Positions 16,456 to 25,264 of a DNA stretch of 29,777 nucleotides are shown here, piece by piece (position 1 is the stretch's first letter; each line of letters opens with the position of its first letter). The notes under the pieces are model-generated. The model was not told where the DNA came from. It made no database searches and saw only the letters and a list, made by a program, of their open reading frames with translations. The stretch covers positions 1-29,777 of the forward strand of contig CAZEIM010000034.1 in assembly GCA_964512145.1 (NCBI GenBank), read 5' to 3'. The position numbers and the translations under genes are program-made. The DNA is from CAYOHR01 sp964512145 (lineage in GTDB: Bacteria; Bacteroidota; Bacteroidia; Flavobacteriales_G; JALEGO01).

Positions 16456-17766
16456 ATGAACAGAAGAAAATTTATAAGAAATACAGCCTTAGCAGGAGGA
16501 GCCGTAATTTCTGCCCCTTACATACTTCCAAGTGGCAGATTATTTGCTTCAACAGGTTCTAGACTTGCAAATCATGTGGTGTTTTGTTTATTTGCCGGAG
16601 GTGTTCGAAATTTTGAGTCGGTACAAATGGCCGAAGGAAATTTAATGAAAAACATCCTTTCCGGCTCATCCCCTATTTCTCCAGATATTGCCCCAGGTAT
16701 TCAAGCCCTGCCAAATATTTTAGGAGGTAATGCTTTACAACAATTTGGAACACTTTTTAAGCAATTTAGGTATGCACAAGGTCCAACCGGACATTACAAT
16801 GGGCACACCACTGCTGTTACAGGAGTATATACCCTTACAGACATTAATTTAAAACAACCCCCTAAATATCCAACGGTTTTTGAGTATTATCGAAAACACA
16901 ATAATCCGGAGCAAACTGCTTTAAATGCTTGGTGGGTATCGAATACTTTAGGTCCCTATCCTTTTTTAAATTACAGCAACGATGTTAGTTATGGACCCAA
17001 TTATGGAGCAAACTACATTCAACCGTATACATTTTTAAATGGAAATACCTACAACCACTTAGGAGATCCAAAAAACTTTAACAATAATGAAAAACTCCTT
17101 TCCGATAAGCTAAAAAAAATGCTAAACGCAAATTTTTCGATAAAACCTGAATTCAATAACACCATCGAAAATTTATCGTCCGATAAAACTCAAATTGAAT
17201 CCTTTTTGCAAAATATGCTTTATTTAGCAAATACCGGAGCATTTTCTGATCCATGGGGAGTAGGAGCTCTAAATATGAATAACGATATGTTTAATATATT
17301 TTTTGCAGAAAAAATTATGCAGGAATTTAAGCCCGAGTTATTAGTGGTTAACATGCAGGATATAGATATTGGACATGTGGATTTTACAAAATACTGTAAT
17401 AACATGGTTAAGGCCGATTATGCTTTGGCACATCTATGGAACACCATACAATCTACCCCTGGAATGGCTAATGATACTATTTTAATAGCCGTACCAGAAC
17501 ATGGCAGAAACTTAAGCCCAAATACCCTGATAGATACTTATGGAAGATATGCTTTAGATCATACCAACGATGATACTTCTCGAGAAATATTTTGCTTAAT
17601 CGCTGGACCCACAGGAATTGTAAATCAATCGCAAGTTATTAATTCTGTAAATGGCCAAAGCATTGATATAGTGCCTACTATTTCTAAAATATTGGGATAC
17701 TACGATGATATACCGGCATATTATAAAAGTTTAATGGGTTCTCCTTTAGATATCGCTTTTGTATGA
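16456..17766 (+). CDS. Twin-arginine-exported DUF1501-like protein (alkaline phosphatase superfamily fold, operon gene 3)
   Basis: This 436-residue protein starts with a Tat-type signal: RRKFIRNTALAGGAVISAPY, an arginine pair followed by a mildly hydrophobic stretch. The body resembles the DUF1501/COG4102 group, which belongs to the alkaline-phosphatase/sulfatase superfamily. GHYNGHTTAVTGVYTL (about residues 112-127) is placed like the nucleophile region, DIDIGHVDF (302-310) like the first metal Asp and His, PEHGRN (347-352) like the usual DHG, and DHTNDDTSREIFCLIAGP (368-385) like the last His. The substitution of Glu for the usual Asp before HG makes activity uncertain. DUF1501 proteins are commonly encoded beside DUF1549/DUF1553 or DUF1800 proteins, which agrees with the neighbours. 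The role of the family is not established. Confidence 0.82.
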   Translation: MNRRKFIRNTALAGGAVISAPYILPSGRLFASTGSRLANHVVFCLFAGGVRNFESVQMAEGNLMKNILSGSSPISPDIAPGIQALPNILGGNALQQFGTLFKQFRYAQGPTGHYNGHTTAVTGVYTLTDINLKQPPKYPTVFEYYRKHNNPEQTALNAWWVSNTLGPYPFLNYSNDVSYGPNYGANYIQPYTFLNGNTYNHLGDPKNFNNNEKLLSDKLKKMLNANFSIKPEFNNTIENLSSDKTQIESFLQNMLYLANTGAFSDPWGVGALNMNNDMFNIFFAEKIMQEFKPELLVVNMQDIDIGHVDFTKYCNNMVKADYALAHLWNTIQSTPGMANDTILIAVPEHGRNLSPNTLIDTYGRYALDHTNDDTSREIFCLIAGPTGIVNQSQVINSVNGQSIDIVPTISKILGYYDDIPAYYKSLMGSPLDIAFV

Positions 17767-18749
17767 CACTCAAAATAAACCAAGTATTATTTTTTGGAAC
17801 ACTACTAATATTTTTTTCCTGTAAAACAGTTGAAATTGAAGAAATAAAAGACAATACAAATACCCAAAATTTAACCGATAATCCACCACCAAACCCGTTT
17901 CTAAATTTTTCTAAACCCAATTTCCCTTTCGATACTTGTTATAGTCCAACTTCAATACAATGTATTCATAAAGATATTTTTTCGCTTCGATGCGCTAACC
18001 CGGGTTGCCATGATGGACATTTTGAACCCGATTTTAGAACTGTTGAGTCAACGTATAACACCCTTGTATATCATCCCATTATAAAAAACAATGCGACCAA
18101 AAGCTTTACCTTTAGAGTAATTCCATTTGATACCGCCCAATCGGTATTGCACGAACGAATTACCAACTGTTGCTTTGTAAACACAAACGACAGAATGCCT
18201 CAGGATAATATTGGTGTACCACTTCCTCCTGATGATATTGAAAGAATAGAACAATGGATATTAAGTGGAGCAAAAGATATGTACGGGAATACCAATTTTT
18301 ATCCCAACAAAGAACCCTATATTTTCCCCTTTTATATTGCAACAGATGTAGCTACATACACCACGGTTTACAGCAACGATACCAATCGTTTGGATTTAAT
18401 ACCATATAATCCATTCTTTTTACCTACAGCAACCAATATTGCCTTGTTTTTTTTAGTAGAAGATGATAGTACCGCTTTAGCGGATATTCCGGTAAAAAAC
18501 TTAAAACTATCGTTAATCCGAGATGATTTTTCAAGCCCTGTATCAACTATCCCAGCAACATATTTTCATAACGTAGTTACCGGAGATGAGTTTTTTATTG
18601 CTTTTTTAAATACCGCTACTCTTCCACAAAACCAACAAATTTATATGCGGTTTTATACCAATGATGGGGATCATACAAACGACACCTATTTTCCAACGCT
18701 TCATATTATTAAAGAATATAAATCGTATTGGTCATTTATTATACAATGA
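17763..18749 (+). CDS. Lipoprotein with cytochrome c-like (PSCyt1-type) domain, CX4CH motif (operon gene 4)
   Basis: This 328-residue lipoprotein has lipobox LIFFSC (C20). Its ATG overlaps the previous stop codon (ATGA). Residues about 68-172 look like a Planctomycete-type cytochrome c domain: IFSLRCANPGCHDG carries C77, C82 and H83, and TNDRMPQDNIGVPLPPDDIERIEQWILSGA supplies a possible distal methionine (M145) followed by the C-terminal helix typical of these domains. The spacing is C-x4-C-H rather than the usual C-x2-C-H; this form is, as I recall, common in Bacteroidota relatives. Residues 190-328 form a separate beta-rich domain. If heme is bound, the protein could be a redox partner of this operon; if not, the cysteines may form a disulphide. 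Confidence 0.82.
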   Translation: MTLKINQVLFFGTLLIFFSCKTVEIEEIKDNTNTQNLTDNPPPNPFLNFSKPNFPFDTCYSPTSIQCIHKDIFSLRCANPGCHDGHFEPDFRTVESTYNTLVYHPIIKNNATKSFTFRVIPFDTAQSVLHERITNCCFVNTNDRMPQDNIGVPLPPDDIERIEQWILSGAKDMYGNTNFYPNKEPYIFPFYIATDVATYTTVYSNDTNRLDLIPYNPFFLPTATNIALFFLVEDDSTALADIPVKNLKLSLIRDDFSSPVSTIPATYFHNVVTGDEFFIAFLNTATLPQNQQIYMRFYTNDGDHTNDTYFPTLHIIKEYKSYWSFIIQ

Positions 18750-19242
18750 AAGTTTATAAAACATTTTTTACATTCTTAGTGGCTGTTTTTATAGCAGGAT
18801 TATTTCTACTTCCTGCAAAAAAGACGAAGTTATTCCTTTAGTAACCTACGATACTATTAAGGCAAAGGGTCAAATAAGTGATACACCCAATATACAATTA
18901 ATACAAGTGCAACCTTTACTGGTACATGAATATAAAGACTCTATCATAATATCTATTTCATATATAGATGGTGGTGGAGATTTAGGCGATTCAAACCCTA
19001 CCGCTAAAAATGTTTTTGTTACCGATAGTAGAAATAATATAACGTATAAATATAGAATCCCATCCTTAAATCCAACCAACCAAGATTTAAATGTTCAAGG
19101 TATTTTTAATATTCATATCTCAAATACTTTTTTAATAAGTACTGATTCGGTAGAATATCTTAACTACTCTGTATATATAACGGATCGTTCGGGAAATATA
19201 AGCAATACAATCACTACTCCCGAAATTAAAGTTATTAAATAA
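18746..19242 (+). CDS. Small lipoprotein, frameshifted after the signal peptide (operon gene 5)
   Basis: The ATG at 18746 overlaps the previous stop codon and begins a signal peptide (MKVYKTFFTFLVAVFIAGLF), but the frame closes soon after. One extra T in the TTT run at 18803-18805 would continue the protein as SFxx-type lipobox STSC followed by KKDEVIPLVTYDTIK and the open frame to 19242, for about 165 residues. The mature part is beta-rich (IIISISYIDGGGDLGDSNP ... YSVYITDRSGNISNTI) and looks like an immunoglobulin-type fold of unknown function. The base change may be a sequencing error or a true inactivation. A GTG at 18907 is not a credible start, since it would remove the lipobox and first strands. 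Confidence 0.75.
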
Positions 19243-19298
19243 ATCTAACCTAAATATTTCTAATAGGTATAAAACAAGTATTATACATTAACTCTCAC

Positions 19299-20519
19299 TT
19301 AAATCGTTTTATATAAGGCATTTTCTTTAACCGCGGCAAACTGTTTTAAACCCTCCTCCAAACAATCCATGGCTTTATTTAAATCATGTATATTTAACAC
19401 ATACGCTATTCGAACTTGATTTTTACCTCGTGTTGGATTTTCATAAAACCCTGAAGCAGGAGCCATCATAAGTGTTTGTTCATGATATGAAAAACTTTCA
19501 AGCAACCACTGGCAAAATTCTTCTGCATTTTCAACCGGCAGAGAGGCTACTGCATAAAATGCCCCTCCGGGTTTAGGGCAAAATACTCCGGGTATATTAT
19601 TTAATCTATTAACAAGCACATCTCTGCGTTCCTCATAGTTTTTAATCACCTCTTCAATATAACGTTGGGGTGTATTTAAGGCCTCTTCGCCTAATATTTG
19701 AGCCATAGTTGGGGGGCTTAAGCGCGCTTGAGCAAATTTTGTAGCAGTATTTATTACGTCCTTATTTTTGGTTACCAATGCCCCAATACGTGCTCCACAT
19801 AAGCTATATCGTTTAGACATAGAATCAATCACAATAGTATGTTGAATACTTTGGTTAAAAGATAATACCGAGGTATGCTTAGCTCCATCATAACAAAACT
19901 CTCGGTACACTTCATCCGAAATAAGCCAAATATTATGTTTTATAACCATTTCGGAGAGTTTTTGTAAAGCCTCTTTTGAATATACAGTTCCCGTAGGATT
20001 TCCCGGGTTACAAATTAATATGCCTTTGGTTTTGGGGCCTATGATTTTTTCAAATTCGGCCATATCCGGTAACTCAAACCCGCGTTCGATAGAGCAAAAT
20101 ACCGTTTTAATGTTAATACCGCATGCCGTTGCAAAACCATTATAATTGGCATAATATGGTTCGGGTATTATTATTTCATCTCCTTCATTAAAACAAGATA
20201 AAAAAGCAAACATAAGAGCTTCTGAGCCACCCGTTGTAATAATAACATCTTGTGTTTCAACCGGTAAAGATAATTTCTGATAATACTCAGCCCATTTTGC
20301 ACGAAAACTAATGTTTCCCAACGAATGGGTATATTCAATTACGCGTTGAGAGCTGTTTTTTAATGCATTCAAAACATTTTTAGGGGTTTCAATATCCGGT
20401 TGGCCAATATTTAAATAATATATTTTTTTTCCTGCACTTTTAGCTTTTTCTGCAAATGGGACAAGTTTTCGAATAGGAGATTCCGGCATGTTTTTACCGC
20501 GTGTGGATATCGTAATCAT
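19299..20519 (-). CDS. Class I/II pyridoxal-phosphate aminotransferase
   Basis: This cytoplasmic fold-type I aminotransferase moves an amino group between an amino acid and a 2-oxoacid. The ATG at 20519 gives 406 residues (MITISTRGKNMPESPIRKL), which fits Bacteroidota relatives; the frame stays open to an ATG at 20564 that would add 15 residues. In numbering from 20564, the PLP-binding lysine is K251 in SMSKRYSLCGARIG, the CNPGNPTG motif is at 185-192, the PLP-contacting aspartate is D217 in SDEVYREF, and the N-terminal LNIGQPDIETP is also diagnostic. The closest named group is aspartate aminotransferase subgroup I gamma-like; substrate specificity is not certain. A TATTTTTG box lies at 20531-20538 on the minus strand, rather close to the start. 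It is divergent from the ABC transporter operon. Confidence 0.92.
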   Translation of the reverse strand: MITISTRGKNMPESPIRKLVPFAEKAKSAGKKIYYLNIGQPDIETPKNVLNALKNSSQRVIEYTHSLGNISFRAKWAEYYQKLSLPVETQDVIITTGGSEALMFAFLSCFNEGDEIIIPEPYYANYNGFATACGINIKTVFCSIERGFELPDMAEFEKIIGPKTKGILICNPGNPTGTVYSKEALQKLSEMVIKHNIWLISDEVYREFCYDGAKHTSVLSFNQSIQHTIVIDSMSKRYSLCGARIGALVTKNKDVINTATKFAQARLSPPTMAQILGEEALNTPQRYIEEVIKNYEERRDVLVNRLNNIPGVFCPKPGGAFYAVASLPVENAEEFCQWLLESFSYHEQTLMMAPASGFYENPTRGKNQVRIAYVLNIHDLNKAMDCLEEGLKQFAAVKENALYKTI

Positions 20520-20736
20520 ATGTTTTTTTTCAAAAATAAGGAAACAATTATTTTGTTGAATCATTTTTTTTAAATTAGAAGAAATTTAAAGGGTTGAATT
20601 TAAAACTATATGTAACATAGTTTTATATAAACCATATTGCATTATACTACTAAAAAAGCTTTATGTGTAGCATTTTTTATTCGAAATAAAACTTATTTTA
20701 ATTTCATTCGTTTAATGGGTCAAAATATTTATATAA

Positions 20737-23736
20737 ATGAGTGAGGAAATATTATTGGCCCTTATGCAATTTTTTGCCATTCTTTCTAAACAAAAAGAAG
20801 AGGGACAAGATGCTCACTATGTATATGTGGAGAAGTTTTTAAAGTCGCAGTTAAGCATATACGATATCCCAAAATACCTACAAATTTACAACGAATTCTT
20901 ACACCCTCCTACCCAAGAGCTCTCGATAGTTAAAACATCCAAAAAAACGGGTGCATCGGTAGTTGACTCTATAAAAATATTAGGTATTTGTAAAAAAATT
21001 AATGCCACGCTAAACCGAGAACAAAAAGTTGTTGTACTTATTCGATTACTCGAGTTTATGCGCTCAACCCAAAACATCAACAGCAGCACTCTTGATATTT
21101 TATATACTACGGCCGATGTATTTCAAATAGAAGGAGATGATTTAAAAAGCATTCAATACTTACTTGTTGAAGAAAATTTGCACCATATTAAATCCGAGAA
21201 TTTTTGTTTACTGAGTTCAAAAATTTTGTGTGATGATGATACCTATAAACGCATACATTTAAAAGATTTAAAGGGAGATATTAAAATAATAAGAATATCC
21301 GAAATAGATACCTTTTTTATATTATATACCGGAACCGATGATGTATATTTAAATGGATTACCGGTAAACACAAACGATGTATATTTATTGAGCAGGGGTA
21401 GTATTTTAAAACTCCCTAAAGATGGCCCTATATATTACAGCGATGTTTTGTCAAAATTCATCAACGAATCACAAAAAAAATCCCTGGAGTTTATTGCAAA
21501 CAATATTCAATATGGATTTAACGAAAAGCAAATGGTTCTTAAAACCATTCATATACATGAACATGAAGGCACTTTAGTGGCATTAATGGGCGCGAGCGGT
21601 GCCGGAAAAACAACGCTTCTCAATGTATTGAGCGGATTAATTACTCCAACACACGGAAAAATTACCATAAACGGGTATGATATACATGCCGATAAAAATT
21701 CTATAAAAGGAGTAATCGGATATATTCCGCAAGACGATTTATTAATAGAGGACTTAACCGTATACGAAAATTTATTTCACAACGCTCAATTATGCTTCTC
21801 CTATTTAAATAATGAACAACTGCACCAAAAAGTAGAAAAAGTATTGCACGATTTAGGCTTGCTACAAGTAAAAAACATTAAAGTAGGAAATGCTTTAAAT
21901 AAAAAAATTAGCGGTGGACAGCGTAAGAGATTAAACATAGCATTAGAGCTTATTCGAGAACCATCGGTACTTTTTGTAGACGAACCCACCTCAGGTTTAT
22001 CCTCTCGCGACTCAGAAAATGTAATGGACTTACTAAAAGAGTTAACCTTAAAAGGAAAACTAGTATTTGTGGTCATACACCAACCCTCATCTGATATTTA
22101 TAAAATGTTTGATAAATTATTGCTTTTAGATGTAGGCGGATATCCCATTTATTATGGAAATCCGGTAGAAGCAATTATTTACTTTAAAAAGAAAACCCAG
22201 CAGCTAAAAAGTGAGCAAGGAGAGTGTTCTGAATGTGGAAGTGTGAATCCGGAATTAATGTTTAATTTAATTGAAGCAAAAGTAGTAGATGAACACGGCT
22301 CTTTTATTGATGTGAGAAAAACTAGTCCGGAAAAATGGAATGAATACTATAGCGAGCATTTCAAGCATCCTTCTTCTAAAATTTCTTCCGAAAAAATTGT
22401 ACTGCCTGAGTCTGATTTAAAAATTCCGGGAATTTTTAAACAATCGGTCATTTTTTTTACACGCGATATAAAATCTAAACTTGCCAACCTCCAATATGTA
22501 TTAATTAATCTGCTCGAAGCCCCTTTATTAGCCCTTATTCTTTCATACATTGTAAAATACACCGACCCTTCTGAAGAAACCTACGTGTTTTCGCTCAATA
22601 AAAATATTCCGGCTTTTATTTTTATGTCAATAATAGTAGCCTTGTTTATGGCATTAACGCTTAGTGCCGAAGAAATTAACAAAGACAAAAAAATATTAAA
22701 ACGGGAAGCATTTTTAAATTTAAGTTGGAACTCTTATTTGCTTTCTAAAATAATTCTATTGTTTGGCATTACCTTACTTCAAACCGGTATGTTTATTTTT
22801 TTAGGTAAGTGGATTTTACAATATCACGATTTATACCTCAAGCAATGGATTATGCTGTTTTCTATTGGTTGTTCGGGAGTATTGATGGGGTTGTTTATTT
22901 CGTCTGTATTTAATTCACCGGTTACTATTTATATATTAATCCCTATATTGCTTATTCCACAAATGATTTTAAGTGGAGCCATTTTTAAGTTTGACGAATT
23001 AAATAAATTTTTCGGGAACGAGGATAAAGTTCCTGTAATTGCCGATATGATGGTTTCCAGATGGGGGTACGAAGCCTTAATGACCGATGCTTTTACAAAC
23101 AACAAATACAACAAACATTTTTTTGAAATAGATCAACAAATAAATCTAGAAAACTATTGGCAAGTGTATTACATACCCAGGCTAAAAGAAGAAATTGAAC
23201 TAAATCCAGATAATAAAGATTATTTACAAAAACTTATTAATCATGAATATTCTCGAAAAGATTATTTTAATTCAATCTTTAAAAATTATCTACAAAAAAA
23301 TGACAATTCGGAGTTATATTTTAAGCTCGATTCATTATCCGAAGCTTTAAAAAACAGCATCAATGAAAAACGCAGAATAAAAGAGCAACGCATCGATAGT
23401 TTGGTAAACGCCTGGAAAGGTACCGATCAATATAAAAAATTTAAAAAAGCAGCTCATAATAAGTACATAGAAGAAGTTCTTACCAATGCATTTGGGGTAG
23501 ATTACTTAATATTTTCTGAACATAAAATAATCCGCAAAAAAGACTTAATTTATGAATTCCCTAAAAAACACTCTTATAACTACAGGAGTCATTTTTTCGC
23601 TCCTAAAAAATCAATTTTTAATACATTTGTTGAAACCTATTATTTCAACATGTTGTATATTTGGATAATTAATTTGATTTTGTACCTTGTAATTCGTTTT
23701 AAGTTGATGCATAAAATATTTAATATTAAACTTTAA
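20737..23736 (+). CDS. ABCG-like ABC transporter: TerB-like N-terminus, ATPase and permease in one chain
   Basis: This 999-residue protein fuses ATPase and permease in the ABCG order. Residues 1-140 are helical and recall TerB-like domains (LLALMQFFAILSKQKEEGQDAHYVYVEKFL). Residues 185-240 are beta-rich with VYLNGLPVNTND-type strands, resembling a degenerate FHA module. The ATPase domain (about 255-480) has Walker A GASGAGKT (285-292), Q-loop Q332, signature ISGGQ (391-395), Walker B VLFVDEP (411-417) and H-loop H448. Six or so membrane segments lie at about 585-745 and near 970-990, the last separated by a long charged soluble insert (about 795-965). A CSECG motif lies just after the ATPase. 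It heads a tight plus-strand run with a lipoprotein and a TPR protein. Substrate and direction (likely export or lipid-related) are unknown. Confidence 0.9.
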   Translation: MSEEILLALMQFFAILSKQKEEGQDAHYVYVEKFLKSQLSIYDIPKYLQIYNEFLHPPTQELSIVKTSKKTGASVVDSIKILGICKKINATLNREQKVVVLIRLLEFMRSTQNINSSTLDILYTTADVFQIEGDDLKSIQYLLVEENLHHIKSENFCLLSSKILCDDDTYKRIHLKDLKGDIKIIRISEIDTFFILYTGTDDVYLNGLPVNTNDVYLLSRGSILKLPKDGPIYYSDVLSKFINESQKKSLEFIANNIQYGFNEKQMVLKTIHIHEHEGTLVALMGASGAGKTTLLNVLSGLITPTHGKITINGYDIHADKNSIKGVIGYIPQDDLLIEDLTVYENLFHNAQLCFSYLNNEQLHQKVEKVLHDLGLLQVKNIKVGNALNKKISGGQRKRLNIALELIREPSVLFVDEPTSGLSSRDSENVMDLLKELTLKGKLVFVVIHQPSSDIYKMFDKLLLLDVGGYPIYYGNPVEAIIYFKKKTQQLKSEQGECSECGSVNPELMFNLIEAKVVDEHGSFIDVRKTSPEKWNEYYSEHFKHPSSKISSEKIVLPESDLKIPGIFKQSVIFFTRDIKSKLANLQYVLINLLEAPLLALILSYIVKYTDPSEETYVFSLNKNIPAFIFMSIIVALFMALTLSAEEINKDKKILKREAFLNLSWNSYLLSKIILLFGITLLQTGMFIFLGKWILQYHDLYLKQWIMLFSIGCSGVLMGLFISSVFNSPVTIYILIPILLIPQMILSGAIFKFDELNKFFGNEDKVPVIADMMVSRWGYEALMTDAFTNNKYNKHFFEIDQQINLENYWQVYYIPRLKEEIELNPDNKDYLQKLINHEYSRKDYFNSIFKNYLQKNDNSELYFKLDSLSEALKNSINEKRRIKEQRIDSLVNAWKGTDQYKKFKKAAHNKYIEEVLTNAFGVDYLIFSEHKIIRKKDLIYEFPKKHSYNYRSHFFAPKKSIFNTFVETYYFNMLYIWIINLILYLVIRFKLMHKIFNIKL

Positions 23737-23753
23737 ATAACTAATACCAACCT

Positions 23754-24668
23754 ATGAAAAACTATGTGTTGTACCTATTTGCTGTGCTCGGGTTATTTTC
23801 ATGTACCGAAAATGCTCCCAAAAACAGTGAAACATCTACAGAACAAACCGATGGTTTAGATTCACTTAAAATGTTAAAGCCTAAGGTTTATGCTTTATCC
23901 GATGAAGTGTTAGAAGGAATATTAAATTCAATCCCTTCGCCTTTAGAGTTTTCCGATAAGTTAAAGGATAAAAATGTAGGATTTGATAAATCCTTATTGA
24001 TAAACATTAAAAAAAGTGATGATTTAGTTTCGGGCGATGAAAAAGCCTTAGCTATGGGAATATATGGCACCGATTTAAGCTATATTAACATTTATAAAGA
24101 AACGGCTTTATCGGCTCAATACTATGAGATATTAGTAAAATTATCTAAAGATTTAATGTTAGATCAGTTTTTTAATGTTTCAACGATCGATTTGCTTAAA
24201 AGCAATGAAAATAACAAAGAAAAACTATTATCCATTATCAGAGCTAGGTATAAAGATATTCACGAGTATTTAAAAAATCAAAAACGAGACGAAATAAGTG
24301 CGATGATTTTGTATGGCAGTTGGATTGAATCGTTTTACATTACACTGCGTTTGCAAAACGGACAGCAAATTGACTTAAAAGAGTTAGTTTCCGAACAAAA
24401 AATTGCCGTAAATAAGTTTATGGCCATTTTTAACAGCTTACCGGAAAGTTCATCAAAAAATAAATGTTTGTCAACATTAAATCAATTACAAGAAGTATAT
24501 CAACAGGTTGAATTGTCATATATATTTAAAAATGAAATAAATACCGAAGATACACTCTCTGAACCTGAGTTAAATTATGAATCTACTAAAAATGCACAGG
24601 TAAATGATGAAGTTATAAAAAAGCTTTTAAGTATCACCGTTGAGTCTAGAAATAACCTATTTAACTGA
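23754..24668 (+). CDS. Predicted lipoprotein of unknown function, 304 residues
   Basis: A short signal peptide with lipobox GLFSC (cysteine at 17) is followed by an acidic/polar linker (TENAPKNSETSTEQTD) and a helical domain. The body includes the DLVSGDEKALAMGIYGTDLSYINIYKE segment, RDEISAMILYGSWIESFYITLRL, and an Asn/Glu-rich tail. I recall this kind of helical lipoprotein with the 'GIYGtDL.Y' motif in Bacteroidota but cannot name a family. It begins 17 bases after the ABC transporter and 11 bases before the TPR protein, so it is probably part of the same transcript and may be an envelope partner of the transporter. The function is unknown. Confidence 0.85.
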   Translation: MKNYVLYLFAVLGLFSCTENAPKNSETSTEQTDGLDSLKMLKPKVYALSDEVLEGILNSIPSPLEFSDKLKDKNVGFDKSLLINIKKSDDLVSGDEKALAMGIYGTDLSYINIYKETALSAQYYEILVKLSKDLMLDQFFNVSTIDLLKSNENNKEKLLSIIRARYKDIHEYLKNQKRDEISAMILYGSWIESFYITLRLQNGQQIDLKELVSEQKIAVNKFMAIFNSLPESSSKNKCLSTLNQLQEVYQQVELSYIFKNEINTEDTLSEPELNYESTKNAQVNDEVIKKLLSITVESRNNLFN

Positions 24669-24679
24669 GATATAACAAC

Positions 24680-25249
24680 ATGAAAAATATTAAACTAGTT
24701 TTTATAGTATGGGTTGTAATTTGTTTTGCTTCAAGCCATGCTCACAGTCAATCCAAAGATGTTAAGATTGACGAAGAAAAAATTAAACTATACCGACAAA
24801 CCGGAATCAGTAACTATTTTGAATATAATTACGATGAAGCCGTTAAAAAATTAAGTTTTGTTATCCGATTTAAGCCAGACGATCATGAAGCCATTTATTA
24901 CAGAGGTTTATGTAGAATGGAAATGGGCGATCCCAAATCAGCTCTTAACGATTTTACCAAATGCACTATTATTGAAGACAACAATGCCGATTATTATTAT
25001 AAATTAGGCGATATTTATGTTATTTTAGGTAAATATGAGTTGGCTATTAAACAATATTCATCTTCTATAGAAATATGTGAAGCAAAACCCAACGATATTC
25101 ATAAAAAAATGTTACCAGAAATTTATTTTCAGCGCGCCTTTGCTAAAATGAAAATGACCAATACCATTGGTGCTTGTGAAGATTTAAAAAAATCTGCTGA
25201 GCTAAAATTTTCAGATGCCGAAAAAACATCTCGTAAATATTGTAAGTAG
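24680..25249 (+). CDS. Exported TPR-repeat protein
   Basis: This 189-residue protein has a signal peptide (MKNIKLVFIVWVVICFASSHAHSQ) and no lipobox cysteine. Three or more tetratricopeptide repeats follow: FEYNYDEAVKKLSFVIRFKPDDHEAIYYRGLCRMEMGDP, SALNDFTKCTIIEDNNADYYYKLGDIYVILGKY, and ELAIKQYSSSIEICE. The C-terminus has a final YFQRAFAKMKMTNTIGACEDLKKSAEL repeat. TPRs are protein-protein interaction scaffolds; this one should act in the periplasm or on the outer surface. Its position directly after the lipoprotein and the ABC transporter suggests it helps assemble that system, but this is inference. Confidence 0.9.
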   Translation: MKNIKLVFIVWVVICFASSHAHSQSKDVKIDEEKIKLYRQTGISNYFEYNYDEAVKKLSFVIRFKPDDHEAIYYRGLCRMEMGDPKSALNDFTKCTIIEDNNADYYYKLGDIYVILGKYELAIKQYSSSIEICEAKPNDIHKKMLPEIYFQRAFAKMKMTNTIGACEDLKKSAELKFSDAEKTSRKYCK

Positions 25250-25264
25250 TCAATTTATGGCTTA

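Noticed and set aside
18907..19242. Short open frame beginning at a GTG as a stand-alone gene.
   Set aside because: The same frame continues upstream to a lipobox at 18814; the GTG start would remove it. Annotated instead as the frameshifted lipoprotein.
21801..22076. Minus-strand open frame inside the ABC transporter ATPase.
   Set aside because: It is antisense to the Walker B and signature motifs, which are under strong constraint on the plus strand.
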